Below, in pieces: positions 17,999 to 25,809 of a DNA stretch of 64,000 nucleotides. The stretch spans positions 39,987 to 103,986 of the forward strand of contig CADBXM010000011.1 of NCBI GenBank assembly GCA_902798745.1. Reading direction: 5' to 3'. The notes beneath the pieces were generated by a model. It did not search any database. It had not been told where the DNA came from and saw only the letters and a list, made by a program, of their open reading frames with translations. The position numbers and the translations under genes were made by a program. Source of the DNA: an uncultured Eubacteriales bacterium. GTDB taxonomy: Bacteria; Bacillota; Clostridia; Peptostreptococcales; Anaerovoracaceae. Within the stretch, counting starts at the first letter, position 1; each line of letters begins with the position of its first letter.

Positions 17999-18037
17999 AA
18001 GAGGCTATTGCATTTGAATTTAGTGCAACAGCCTCTT
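17999..18037 (-). terminator. terminator of the PepSY lipoprotein gene
   Basis: AGAGGCTATTGCA and TGCAACAGCCTCT form a 13-bp stem with one mismatch around an 11-base loop. Read on the minus strand it lies about 30 bases after the lipoprotein stop and is followed by TTTCT. It may act in both directions. Confidence 0.7.
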
Positions 18038-18066
18038 ACTGTATTATAGCCTTGTCAGTTCAGCGA

Positions 18067-18477
18067 TCAGTCATCGTAGACGCTGTCTGTGTCACGATCG
18101 ACGATCTCTCCTGTCTGGGCGTCAATGTCATATTCGTATTTCGTCTCACCCTGTACGAATTCGACCTCATAGATCTTCAATCCGTCATCTATATCCTGCT
18201 GAGCCTTTGTGAACTCGACATCCCCGGCGGCAAAGCCGGCGTCAGAAAGAGCGATCTCTTTGGCCATATCGACACCGATATCTTCCTGGACTTCCTCAGC
18301 CTGTTCCGCGGCTTTTTCAGTTTGCTCTTCCACGGCCTTTTCGACCTGCTCTTCGACCTGCTCTTCCACAGCCTCAGTCGCTTCCTCAGGGGCCGGAGCT
18401 TCTTCCTGATTTCCGCCGCATCCGGCAAAAGCAAACATCATCAAAACAGCAACAAACAGTGCAAAAAACTTTTTCAT
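18067..18477 (-). CDS. PepSY-domain lipoprotein
   Basis: A 136-aa lipoprotein. The ATG at 18477 has GGAGG 7 bases before it and opens a signal peptide with lipobox A-F-A-G-C (Cys20). Residues about 24-75 are Glu/Ala/Val/Gln-rich repeats such as E-E-Q-V-E-E-Q-V-E-K, probably a coiled coil or extended spacer. The C-terminal 65 residues form one PepSY unit, from A-K-E-I-A-L-S-D-A-G to Y-E-Y-D-I-D-A-Q-T-G-E-I. PepSY domains are thought to inhibit or regulate secreted peptidases, or bind ligands at the cell surface. It stands alone between two converging terminators and a recombinase remnant. Confidence 0.9.
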   Translation of the reverse strand: MKKFFALFVAVLMMFAFAGCGGNQEEAPAPEEATEAVEEQVEEQVEKAVEEQTEKAAEQAEEVQEDIGVDMAKEIALSDAGFAAGDVEFTKAQQDIDDGLKIYEVEFVQGETKYEYDIDAQTGEIVDRDTDSVYDD

Positions 18478-18539
18478 CTGAATTCCTCCTTTTTCACTCC
18501 ACAATTGTATACTGCAGGAATTCGCTTTTCAAGGCTGTT

Positions 18540-18716
18540 CCCTCATTGATACCTTCTGACGACCTGATCAAGGAAAAGGAACAGCTGGAAGGCGAGATGA
18601 ATGTAGTCGTTCAGATGACACATGACATCATCGCAGAGAATGCTCGGATCGCACAGGACCAGACAGTGTACCAGAAACGCTACAGCGGGGTGTTTTCATT
18701 GAGCGAAAACAGATAA
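18540..18716 (+). pseudogene. fragment of a large serine recombinase (TnpX-like)
   Basis: The frame reads I-P-S-D-D-L-I-K-E-K-E-Q-L-E-G-E-M-N-V-V-V and continues to a Q-T-V-Y-Q-K-R-Y segment. This is the coiled-coil region near the end of large serine recombinases of the Tn4451/conjugative-transposon type (typical form E-M-N-V-V-V-E-L...E-N-A...Q-x-E-Y-Q-x-R-Y). The catalytic and zinc-ribbon parts are absent, so it is a remnant of an excised or decayed mobile element, about 60 codons long, ending at a TAA. Confidence 0.6.
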
Positions 18717-18805
18717 TCTGCTATATTGAAAATGCAAAATAAGCAGGGGGGTGCACTTTCAAACGGTATTTGATTGTTCAATGCGTTTGTATCATTAAGA
18801 GTATT

Positions 18806-19096
18806 ATGGCTGATGGCAAATGGGTGATGACTGAAGATGACGCCCGGCGAGTCGATCTCAGTTTCAGCGGTTCCGCTAACAGGAACATGAGAGACTTGCC
18901 AAACTACGGCGAACGCAGGCGCGTGGACAACCGCGGTGGCGGTGCTGAATTGGTATGCGCCTTTTGTGGTTCTGCTGATCTCGGCACGGGCTTTGGCGGA
19001 TATGGCGAAGGATTTGGATATAAGTCGTATAAGTGCGGCAAATGCGGCGGCACAACGGACTTTGTATATAAAGACGACGAAGGAAAACTGCTGTGA
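18806..19096 (+). CDS. small zinc-ribbon protein
   Basis: A 96-aa protein starting at the ATG at 18806. The C-terminal half holds C-A-F-C-G-S-A and, about 23 residues later, C-G-K-C-G-G, a C-x2-C/C-x2-C zinc ribbon. The N-terminal half (M-A-D-G-K-W-V-M-T-E-D-D-A-R-R-V) has no recognised fold. It lies 46 bases upstream of the nicotinamidase-like gene, and the gap repeats the string GTGAA-AGCAGCCGGAG in two versions. Function unknown. Confidence 0.65.
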   Translation: MADGKWVMTEDDARRVDLSFSGSANRNMRDLPNYGERRRVDNRGGGAELVCAFCGSADLGTGFGGYGEGFGYKSYKCGKCGGTTDFVYKDDEGKLL

Positions 19097-19142
19097 ATAG
19101 CAGCCGGAGAGAAGCTGTTGTGAAAAACAGCCGGAGGTAGTA

Positions 19143-19664
19143 ATGAGAAAGATACTTGTTGTAGTAGATATGCAGAATGATTTTATTGACGGCGCGCTCG
19201 GAACTCCCGAGGCTGTGGCGATCGTCGAGAACGTCAAAGACAAGATCCGCTCCTATGATAACAAAGACATATTCGTCACCATGGACACTCATGAGACGGA
19301 CTATCTGAATACGCAGGAGGGCAGGAACCTGCCTGTCGAGCACTGCATCAGAGGAACTGAGGGCTGGCAGATAAGGGATGACATCGCCGAGCTGCTCGAT
19401 GGTGCGGCAGTTTATGAAAAGCCGACTTTCGGAAGTGTGACGCTGGCGGACGACATCGCTGAGATCGCTTCGCGCAGGGACATCGAGATCGAGGTAATCG
19501 GTCTTTGCACGGATATCTGTGTTGTGTCGAACGCGCTGCTGCTGAAGGCGAAGATGCCTGAGGTGAAGATCTCGGTCGACCCAGCGTGTTGCGCGGGCGT
19601 GACAACGGAATCCCACGAAGCTGCGCTCAAGACTATGCAGATGTGCCAGATATGTGCCAGATAA
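19143..19664 (+). CDS. isochorismatase-like cysteine hydrolase, probable nicotinamidase
   Basis: A 173-aa cysteine hydrolase. The triad is visible: Asp9 in V-V-D-M-Q-N-D-F, a Lys in Y-E-K-P-T-F-G-S, and the nucleophile in L-C-T-D-I-C-V-V-S. The metal-binding D-T-H-E-T-D-Y segment (D-x-H form) matches nicotinamidases better than isochorismatases. Nicotinamidase turns nicotinamide into nicotinate for NAD salvage. RBS GGAGG at 19134. The macrodomain gene follows 13 bases after the stop, which supports a role in NAD/ADP-ribose metabolism. The exact substrate is inference. Confidence 0.8.
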   Translation: MRKILVVVDMQNDFIDGALGTPEAVAIVENVKDKIRSYDNKDIFVTMDTHETDYLNTQEGRNLPVEHCIRGTEGWQIRDDIAELLDGAAVYEKPTFGSVTLADDIAEIASRRDIEIEVIGLCTDICVVSNALLLKAKMPEVKISVDPACCAGVTTESHEAALKTMQMCQICAR

Positions 19665-19677
19665 TGGAGGTGAGCAA

Positions 19678-20205
19678 ATGAGCACTTTAGACATCAGACA
19701 GATCGGGATCACAGACCTCGATACGGATTGCATCGTGAACGCGGCCAACAGCAGACTTGCCGAGGGCTCGGGCGTTTGCGGAGCTATCTTCGCGCACGCC
19801 GGCCGGAAGAAACTGGCCGAAGCATGTAGCAAGATCGGTGAATGCCCTACAGGCGGCGCGGTCATCACACCGGGCTTCGACCTGAAGGCGAAATACATTG
19901 TTCATACGGTAGGCCCGGTGTGGCACGGTGGCAAAGCGGGCGAGCCCGAGACTCTTTACAGCTGCTACCAAGAGTCTCTTGACCGCGCCAAAGAAAAAGG
20001 CTGCAAGTCGATAGGCTTCCCGCTCATCTCGGCCGGCATCTTCGGCTACCCAAAAGACAAGGCCTGGCAAGTTGCTGTCAAATCCTGCAACGACTGGATG
20101 AAGGCCCATGCCGACTACGATATAGACATAGTCTTCGCGGTCCTCGACAAGAAGATCCTCGAACTCGGCAAAAGCATCGCTGGTTTAAAAGCTACAGGTT
20201 GGTAG
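19678..20205 (+). CDS. macrodomain protein (O-acetyl-ADP-ribose deacetylase-like)
   Basis: A 175-aa single macrodomain. The ATG at 19678 follows GGAGGTGA at the right distance. The ADP-ribose site is clear: I-V-N-A-A-N-S-R-L (about 17-25), G-S-G-V-C-G-A-I-F, A-K-Y-I-V-H-T-V-G-P, and F-P-L-I-S-A-G-I-F-G-Y. This is the MacroD/YmdB group, which hydrolyses O-acetyl-ADP-ribose or removes mono-ADP-ribose from proteins. Partner of the upstream nicotinamidase-like gene: sirtuin-type or ADP-ribosyl reactions release both nicotinamide and ADP-ribose derivatives. Confidence 0.9.
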   Translation: MSTLDIRQIGITDLDTDCIVNAANSRLAEGSGVCGAIFAHAGRKKLAEACSKIGECPTGGAVITPGFDLKAKYIVHTVGPVWHGGKAGEPETLYSCYQESLDRAKEKGCKSIGFPLISAGIFGYPKDKAWQVAVKSCNDWMKAHADYDIDIVFAVLDKKILELGKSIAGLKATGW

Positions 20206-20359
20206 AAAGAGGTATATAATTATATTGTAAGTTATTTCTGTTTAAGGATCGGTATCGTTGATTGTAAGAAGATGCAGATCCGGAAAAAGGGCTAGAGAGG
20301 GGGTCAAAGGCAATGCTCATCGGCCTTATAGGATTTGGTGCGTTTTTGCCGAAATATTT

Positions 20360-21241
20360 ATGAAAGTGAAAGATTTTTTCAGAAGCAGGTTGTTTTCACT
20401 GTTTGTCAGTACTTTGCTCGTGTTTACGTTCGTAGTAACGCCATGTGAGGTATCTGCTGCGTCCGGGGGAAAGAAGACGGTTTATGTTGTATCTTCAGTC
20501 AAAGTTTCTATTTCAGAAGGGAAATATTATTATTCCGCCGATAGTTTTACAGGTAAACTGAAATACAATAAAAACGGACTCTTGACTAGTTATAAAAGCA
20601 ACGCATCGGTAATAACAAAGCGCCGTAATGAGTGTTACCTTAATTGCTCTTTCACCTACAAGGGCAAAAAACTGATAAAGGAGCGTTACAATTCGGTAAA
20701 GAAGTTGCGTGATATAACAGGTTACACTAAGCAATACAATTACAAAAAAGGAACTCTGAAGGGGGTTAAGGAAATATACTCAAAAGAGGCAGGTGATTTT
20801 AATAAATTTAAGTGTAAGCTTAATAAAAATGGAAGAATCAAAAAAGTGACCAATAAGTATGGGGAGCATGAAATATATAAGTATGATTCAAACGGATATC
20901 TGATTCAGTGGTATGATGATGTATTCCCGGATTATACTACATCTTACACGTACGATACCCACGGAAATCTGATAGAAATAACAAATATAAATCAGGCTTC
21001 TCCGGTAGACAGCACTGTAGTGACAGACAAAACTTCTGCTGTAAACACATACAACAACGGAAGATTGACAAAAACTGTAATCACAGAACCTGGTGGCTCC
21101 ATAATCACTGTGACTGTTAAATACGCTAAGAAAAAGGTGCCTAAAAAGTATTATAAGTCTGTCAAAATCCAGCAGCATGACGTAATAGCGCGTTACGTGC
21201 ATGGAGTGATCGACGAGATTCCTCTGGGAGCATTCAAATAA
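20360..21241 (+). CDS. secreted protein with YD/Rhs-like repeats
   Basis: The ATG at 20360 opens a Sec signal peptide ending near V-S-A-A-S; the mature protein is about 265 residues, rich in Lys and Tyr. Repeats of the type Y-x-x-x-G-x-L or G-x-I are seen (F-T-G-K-L-K-Y-N-K-N-G-L-L, Y-K-Y-D-S-N-G-Y-L-I, Y-T-Y-D-T-H-G-N-L-I-E-I), like the beta-strand repeats of Rhs/YD proteins but without a toxin domain. A similar repeat pattern occurs in the lipoprotein at 59337. No good ribosome site is seen. Function unknown; likely a wall-associated protein. Confidence 0.7.
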   Translation: MKVKDFFRSRLFSLFVSTLLVFTFVVTPCEVSAASGGKKTVYVVSSVKVSISEGKYYYSADSFTGKLKYNKNGLLTSYKSNASVITKRRNECYLNCSFTYKGKKLIKERYNSVKKLRDITGYTKQYNYKKGTLKGVKEIYSKEAGDFNKFKCKLNKNGRIKKVTNKYGEHEIYKYDSNGYLIQWYDDVFPDYTTSYTYDTHGNLIEITNINQASPVDSTVVTDKTSAVNTYNNGRLTKTVITEPGGSIITVTVKYAKKKVPKKYYKSVKIQQHDVIARYVHGVIDEIPLGAFK

Positions 21242-21290
21242 TCAAAAGAGACGCTTTTGCAATTATTTGGGAAAAAATAGGGGTGCTCAA

Positions 21291-21757
21291 TGAACTGACC
21301 CCCAAAAGTTAGACCAGGCAATCTAACTTGAGGAGGTCAGTTTTATTATGCCAAAGTATACGTATTCATCTTTTACGCTTGGTGCTTCGGCTGCCATTTT
21401 GCTACTTGAAGTACCAAATAATTGGAATCTCAAGTCATAAATACCGGATCGAAGTTCCAATCCTGTTCATGGAAAACTGTTGCCGTTGTTGTATATGAAG
21501 TGAATTTATAGATATTCCGCGAAATGACATGAAATAAAAAACTCAGTTATGAATAACTATGCAAGAATTCACCTTTACGTTGTTATACTGCGGCTAAATG
21601 CATAAAGGCGGACCGAGGGGCTTGGTGCTTCAGACCGTCTTTTGCTGCTTGAAGTACCAAACAATTGGAATCTCAAGTCACAAATAGCGGAACGAAGTTC
21701 CAAAGAAAAACCCCAGCAATTTCTTGCTGGAGCAAAAGTCTAACTTTTTGGGGTCCG
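21291..21757. mobile_element. IS3-like insertion sequence remnant
   Basis: The left end TGAACTGACCCCCAAAAGTT and the right end (GTCTAACTTTTTGGGGTC at 21738-21755) are near-perfect inverted repeats. Just inside the left end is AGGAGG and an ATG opening M-P-K-Y-T-Y, the usual start of an IS3-family orfA; the frame stops after about 31 codons and no transposase core remains. Inside lie two direct repeats of about 83 bases (21378-21460 and 21621-21702) sharing TTGGTGCTTC and GAAGTACCAA arms, and a CCAGCAA/TTGCTGG hairpin at 21713. This fills the gene-free stretch 21242-21949. Confidence 0.7.
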
Positions 21758-21949
21758 CTCGATCCTCCGTGCTTTGTGACCTTTGGTATCGTGGCAGCCA
21801 AAGGAAGACATCTGTCGCCGGCCGCGCTGAAATTCCGCGAATATGCCATACGCATTTTGACAGAGGCGGATACTTCCGCTGATTTCTGAAAGCGCTGATT
21901 CAAAGCTCTGATTCGTTGACCATGATAAAGCCATCGGATAAAATGAAGC

Positions 21950-22513
21950 ATGAGCAAAAAACATAACACAAGCAAATACGCGGTACTGATCCCACGGGTT
22001 AAAACAGCTGACGGCGAGTCGCTGCTTCTCGAAGTCAGATCAGGCAAAGTGAAGCAACCCGGCGAGATCTGCTTCCCGGGCGGGAGAGTAGAACTCGGCG
22101 AGACTATCACTGAGGCCGCGGTACGCGAAACATGTGAGGAGCTTGGCATAACGCCCGATAAGATCGAGGTCATATCGGAACTCGATCCGGTCGATACGAC
22201 CGACGGCTTAACGATATATACTGTTGCCGGCTTGCTGTACATTGAAGGCACTGATGAGCTTGCTCTGTCCGAGGATGAAGTGCGGGAAGTGTTTCTGCTG
22301 CCGCTGGCGTGGCTTGCTGATCGCGCGCCGGTACATTTCGATCTGAAGACTACCGCGGATGAAGATATGCCGGACAAGCTGCTCGATTACTTGTCGTATT
22401 ACGGCGACTACCGCTACACGGGCGAGACTGATTGTTTCGAATACGATGGGTACTGCATATGGGGTCTCACGGCGCGGATCATCATGATGCTGCAGAGGCA
22501 TTTGAGCATATAG
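21950..22513 (+). CDS. Nudix hydrolase, CoA-pyrophosphatase-like
   Basis: A 187-aa Nudix enzyme. The Nudix box runs from G-G-R-V-E-L-G-E (about 45-51) to R-E-T-C-E-E-L-G-I (59-67), with spacing as in the consensus. The residues before it (R-V-K-T-A-D-G..L-L-L-E-V-R-S, then Q-P-G-E-I-C-F-P-G-G-R) resemble the NudL/CoA diphosphatase subgroup, which clears CoA and derivatives to 4'-phosphopantetheine and 3',5'-ADP. The ATG has no strong ribosome site. It is followed by a nitroreductase gene after 62 bases. Confidence 0.85.
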   Translation: MSKKHNTSKYAVLIPRVKTADGESLLLEVRSGKVKQPGEICFPGGRVELGETITEAAVRETCEELGITPDKIEVISELDPVDTTDGLTIYTVAGLLYIEGTDELALSEDEVREVFLLPLAWLADRAPVHFDLKTTADEDMPDKLLDYLSYYGDYRYTGETDCFEYDGYCIWGLTARIIMMLQRHLSI

Positions 22514-22575
22514 ATGATACAGAAACACATGACACATAAAAGTATATAAGTGTATAAGCATATAAAGGAGAACAA

Positions 22576-23088
22576 ATGGAATTCAAAGAAGTGATCAAGA
22601 ATCGTTATTCATGCAAGAGCTTCAAGGCCGACGCTGTTGCGCCTGAGAAGATCGAGGCTGTTCTGGCTGCGGGACGCCTCGCACCAACCGCGAAGAATCT
22701 CCAGGAGCAGCACATCTACGTGGTGCAGTCCGAGGAGATGCTCGCGAAGATCGACACACTAACACCATGCCGCTACAAAGCTCCTACCGTGCTTGTCGTG
22801 GCATTCGATAAAAACAATGTCTTCACCTATCCGGGAGGCAAGAGAGATTCCGGAGTCGAGGACGCTACCATAGTCGCGACCCACATGATACTTGCCGCGG
22901 CCGACGAAGGCGTAGACAGCTGCTGGATCAATTTCTTCGATCCTGACAAAGCCGCTGAGGCGCTGGGGCTTCCAGAGAATGAAGAGGTGCTGATGCTGCT
23001 CGATCTTGGATACGCTGCCGAGGGAGCAGGTCCGCTCGCGAACCACGATTCAAGAAAGCCGCTGACCGAGACAGTCACTTATCTCTAG
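22576..23088 (+). CDS. nitroreductase family flavoprotein
   Basis: A 170-aa short nitroreductase. FMN contacts: N-R-Y-S-C-K-S-F near the start, R-L-A-P-T-A-K-N-L-Q-E-Q at about 36-47, and D-E-G-V-D-S-C-W-I-N in the second half. The length fits the stand-alone NADPH-dependent reductases common in Clostridia; Cys in the R-Y-S-C segment replaces the more usual V-R position. RBS AAAGGAG 6 bases before the ATG. Physiological substrate unknown. Confidence 0.9.
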   Translation: MEFKEVIKNRYSCKSFKADAVAPEKIEAVLAAGRLAPTAKNLQEQHIYVVQSEEMLAKIDTLTPCRYKAPTVLVVAFDKNNVFTYPGGKRDSGVEDATIVATHMILAAADEGVDSCWINFFDPDKAAEALGLPENEEVLMLLDLGYAAEGAGPLANHDSRKPLTETVTYL

Positions 23089-23133
23089 GCCAGGACTGTT
23101 ACCTACCTCTAGATCAAGACCGGGGCGACGACA

Positions 23134-23772
23134 GTGAAACGCGAGCTCGAGCATTTCGTTATAGGCAGTTCGTACGGGGGCAATCAGGACTGGTTCCGTA
23201 CTTTCATGATGCGTATAGGTGGCTGTGGGGCTGAGACTGCCTGCGACAGCAGTTTATACTTCGCGTTGCGAAGAGGCGTCGACGGCATTTACCCCTTTGA
23301 TCTTAAGGACCTGTCGAAGCACGACTATATCGAATTCGCCCATCTGATGGAAAAGTACCTGTGGCCGCGGATGACCGGGATAGACAGGCTGGACATCTAT
23401 GTGAAAGGCTATGCCAAATACCTGAGCGACAGGGGCGTCACTTGCATCAGCATGGACACCCTGGACGGTAGCGAGCCTTATGAGAAGGCAGCTCAGGCCA
23501 TCGTCAGGCAGATCGACGCCGGCTGTCCGATCCCGACTCTTACTCTTAATCACAGGGACCGTTCGATGAGAGACTACGTGTGGCACTGGTATCTGATAAA
23601 CGGATACGATGAAACGCCCGGCGCTCTGATGGTAAAGACCGTCACGTACAGCGGTTTCAGATGGCTTGATCTCAGAAAACTCTGGGATACGGGGTATGAT
23701 AATAAAGGCGGGCTTGTGCTTTATAGCTTGGCAGATAAGCCGTCCGAAATGGGGCAGAGACCGAGGGAGTAA
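23134..23772 (+). CDS. C39-like cysteine peptidase-fold protein
   Basis: A 212-aa protein with a probable GTG start at 23134. The segment G-G-C-G-A-E-T-A-C near residue 30 sits where papain-like C39 peptidases have the nucleophile, and L-N-H-R-D...W-H-W-Y-L-I-N-G-Y-D holds the His and Asp positions. No signal peptide or ABC partner is seen, so it is not a bacteriocin-export peptidase; it may act inside the cell or be a non-catalytic member. Its stop lies 11 bases before the rhomboid gene, suggesting a joint transcript. Function by inference only. Confidence 0.6.
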   Translation: MKRELEHFVIGSSYGGNQDWFRTFMMRIGGCGAETACDSSLYFALRRGVDGIYPFDLKDLSKHDYIEFAHLMEKYLWPRMTGIDRLDIYVKGYAKYLSDRGVTCISMDTLDGSEPYEKAAQAIVRQIDAGCPIPTLTLNHRDRSMRDYVWHWYLINGYDETPGALMVKTVTYSGFRWLDLRKLWDTGYDNKGGLVLYSLADKPSEMGQRPRE

Positions 23773-23783
23773 TCACTAAACAA

Positions 23784-24356
23784 ATGAGCAACAAACGACA
23801 CATCACATTCAATTCACCTGTCGTGCTGAGCTTCGTTATCCTGAGCTTCGGCGTGATGGTGATCAATTATCTGACCGCGGGCCTGAGCAACCAGATGCTG
23901 TTCATGACCTACCACTCATCGCTGGCTTCGCCGCTGACCTACGTCAGGTTCTTTACCCACGTACTGGGGCATGCCGGCTGGAGCCATTACATCGGCAACA
24001 TGATGTACCTGCTGCTGCTCGGGCCTATGCTCGAGGAGAAGTACGGGTCGAGGGCCATCATCGAGGTGATCCTTATTACCGGACTTGTAACAGGCCTCGT
24101 TACGTGGTTTCTCATGCCAAGCATCGCACTTTGCGGCGCGAGCGGCGTGGTGTTCGCGTTCATCATGATGACATCGTTCACAAGCTTCAAGGAAGGCGAG
24201 ATCCCGCTGACCGTGATACTGGTCGCGATCATATTCATCGGCCAGCAGGTGTATGAAGGCATCCTGGTTCAGGACGATATCTCGAACATGGCGCACATCC
24301 TCGGCGGCATCGTCGGAGCTGTCGCGGGGTACCTGCTCAACAAGAAAGAAAAATAG
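23784..24356 (+). CDS. rhomboid family intramembrane serine protease
   Basis: A 190-aa membrane protein with about six helices. Catalytic residues are seen: L-C-G-A-S-G-V-V-F with Ser120 and N-M-A-H-I-L-G-G with His171; W-S-H-Y-I-G-N (66-72) gives the His and Asn of the oxyanion side. The length is the minimal rhomboid core. Rhomboids cut single-pass membrane proteins within or near the membrane. Possible substrates are the many surface proteins in the region, but nothing links them directly. Confidence 0.9.
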   Translation: MSNKRHITFNSPVVLSFVILSFGVMVINYLTAGLSNQMLFMTYHSSLASPLTYVRFFTHVLGHAGWSHYIGNMMYLLLLGPMLEEKYGSRAIIEVILITGLVTGLVTWFLMPSIALCGASGVVFAFIMMTSFTSFKEGEIPLTVILVAIIFIGQQVYEGILVQDDISNMAHILGGIVGAVAGYLLNKKEK

Positions 24357-24385
24357 CTGATGCTTACAAAGGGGTTTAATGGGCT

Positions 24386-25057
24386 ATGAAAAAATACAGT
24401 AAAAAAGCACGTATCGCTGTTATCCTGGGGGTCATCCTGGCGCTTATCATGTCGAGCATGAGTGCTTCGTATGCCGCTTCAGGAAAAACGAAGAAGGCGA
24501 CTGTTTACGATGAGGTAATAGTAAAAGGCAACTATGCGTATTGTTCCGCAAGCGAGGGGATATACAGGGTCAATCTGGAAACGGGCGCTAAGAAGAGGCT
24601 CGTTGAGCATTCAAACGCCGGGATCGTGGGGCAGCCAAAGGGCCTGAAGATATATAAGGGCTATCTTTACTACAGTCTTTTTGGTGAAGCTAACGATCCT
24701 TTGTATAGAGTGAAACTCAATGGTAAAAACAAGAAGCTGGTCGGCAACGTCGGCGCATACGCATTCAGCAAAGGAAAGATTTACTACACGTATAATATCT
24801 ACAAGAAGAAACATACCGTAAAGAAGCGGGTAATGGATCTTAACGGGAAAAACAAGAAAAAGAGTAAGTATAAAGTAAAGAATACTTACAAGAAAACAAA
24901 TAAAGCGAAGTACAGGGTCAAGCGAGTGCTGGAAAGGACCGAGGAAGAAGAGATCGACGGTGAGATCAATGTGACCGAGTACTTTACGGATTACTTTACC
25001 GGTCCGGACGGGATGTCTGTTGAGCTCTGCACATTCACCGAAGACTACATAAAGTAA
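24386..25057 (+). CDS. secreted lysine-rich beta-repeat protein, paralog A
   Basis: A 223-aa Sec-exported protein (signal ends near S-Y-A-A-S). The mature part has short beta-propeller-like units: G-N-Y-A-Y-C-S, G-I-Y-R-V-N-L-E-T-G, K-G-Y-L-Y-Y-S, L-Y-R-V-K-L-N-G-K-N-K-K, G-K-I-Y-Y-T-Y. This matches the DUF5050-like repeat proteins of Clostridia. The C-terminal part is very Lys-rich. The next gene is a clear tandem paralog. Function unknown; basic charge suggests binding to the wall polymer. Confidence 0.75.
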   Translation: MKKYSKKARIAVILGVILALIMSSMSASYAASGKTKKATVYDEVIVKGNYAYCSASEGIYRVNLETGAKKRLVEHSNAGIVGQPKGLKIYKGYLYYSLFGEANDPLYRVKLNGKNKKLVGNVGAYAFSKGKIYYTYNIYKKKHTVKKRVMDLNGKNKKKSKYKVKNTYKKTNKAKYRVKRVLERTEEEEIDGEINVTEYFTDYFTGPDGMSVELCTFTEDYIK

Positions 25058-25111
25058 AGGGAAAACACAGCCCTGCCAATTTGGATACACTTGGAGACAC
25101 TTTGGATACAT

Positions 25112-25777
25112 ATGAATAAAACATCGAAGAAAATCCGGATCGCTGTTGTTCTCGGGGTCGTCATGGCGCTTATCATATCGAGCATGGGTGTCTCGTATGC
25201 TTCTTCCGGAACAAAGACGATGACCGTCTACTGTGAGGTGATAGTAAAAGGTGGCTATGCGTATTGTGCCGCGAACCGGGGGATATACAGAGTCAACCTG
25301 AAAACGGGCGATAAGAAGAGGATCGTAAAAGAAACCGGCGATCCGTTTGAGCCCGGGCCCGGAGCTATGAAAATCCATAAAGGCTATCTTTACTATTCCA
25401 ATATTTATCCTGACCGCGCATTTCTATACAGGGTGAAACTAAACGGAACGAACAATAAACGCCTTGCGGAGATAGATTTCAAATACGCGATCAGCAAAGG
25501 GAAGATCTATTATGAATGCCTTTCCAAGGATAGAGTCAAGACTTTAAAGAAAGTCATGAAGCTGAATGGGAAAAGCAAGAAAAAGAGCAGCTATAAAGTA
25601 AAGCAGATAAACAGGAGATCCAATAAATCAAACTACAAGATCAAGACCGTCTTCGTGCAGGATGAAACGGTATATGATGAGCATTACGATGACTACATCG
25701 TTTTGAAGCGCTATGCGGAGTATCTGACCACTCCCGACGGAAGGTCCATCAAGCTCTGCACCTACGCCTATAACTAA
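25112..25777 (+). CDS. secreted lysine-rich beta-repeat protein, paralog B
   Basis: A 221-aa paralog of the preceding gene: the same signal peptide type (ending S-Y-A-S-S), the same units V-I-V-K-G-G-Y-A-Y-C, G-I-Y-R-V-N-L-K-T-G, K-G-Y-L-Y-Y-S, and L-Y-R-V-K-L-N-G in the same order, and the same last residues (S-I-K-L-C-T). Divergence in the middle shows the duplication is not recent. The ATG at 25112 is preferred since the signal peptide starts there. No cysteine pairing or catalytic motif is obvious. Confidence 0.75.
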   Translation: MNKTSKKIRIAVVLGVVMALIISSMGVSYASSGTKTMTVYCEVIVKGGYAYCAANRGIYRVNLKTGDKKRIVKETGDPFEPGPGAMKIHKGYLYYSNIYPDRAFLYRVKLNGTNNKRLAEIDFKYAISKGKIYYECLSKDRVKTLKKVMKLNGKSKKKSSYKVKQINRRSNKSNYKIKTVFVQDETVYDEHYDDYIVLKRYAEYLTTPDGRSIKLCTYAYN

Positions 25778-25809
25778 CGGAAATGTGAACAGCTTAAAGA
25801 GGAACGATT

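Noticed and set aside
18876-19898. A 340-codon minus-strand frame
   Set aside because: Antisense to the zinc ribbon, nicotinamidase-like and macrodomain genes, all of which have strong motifs.
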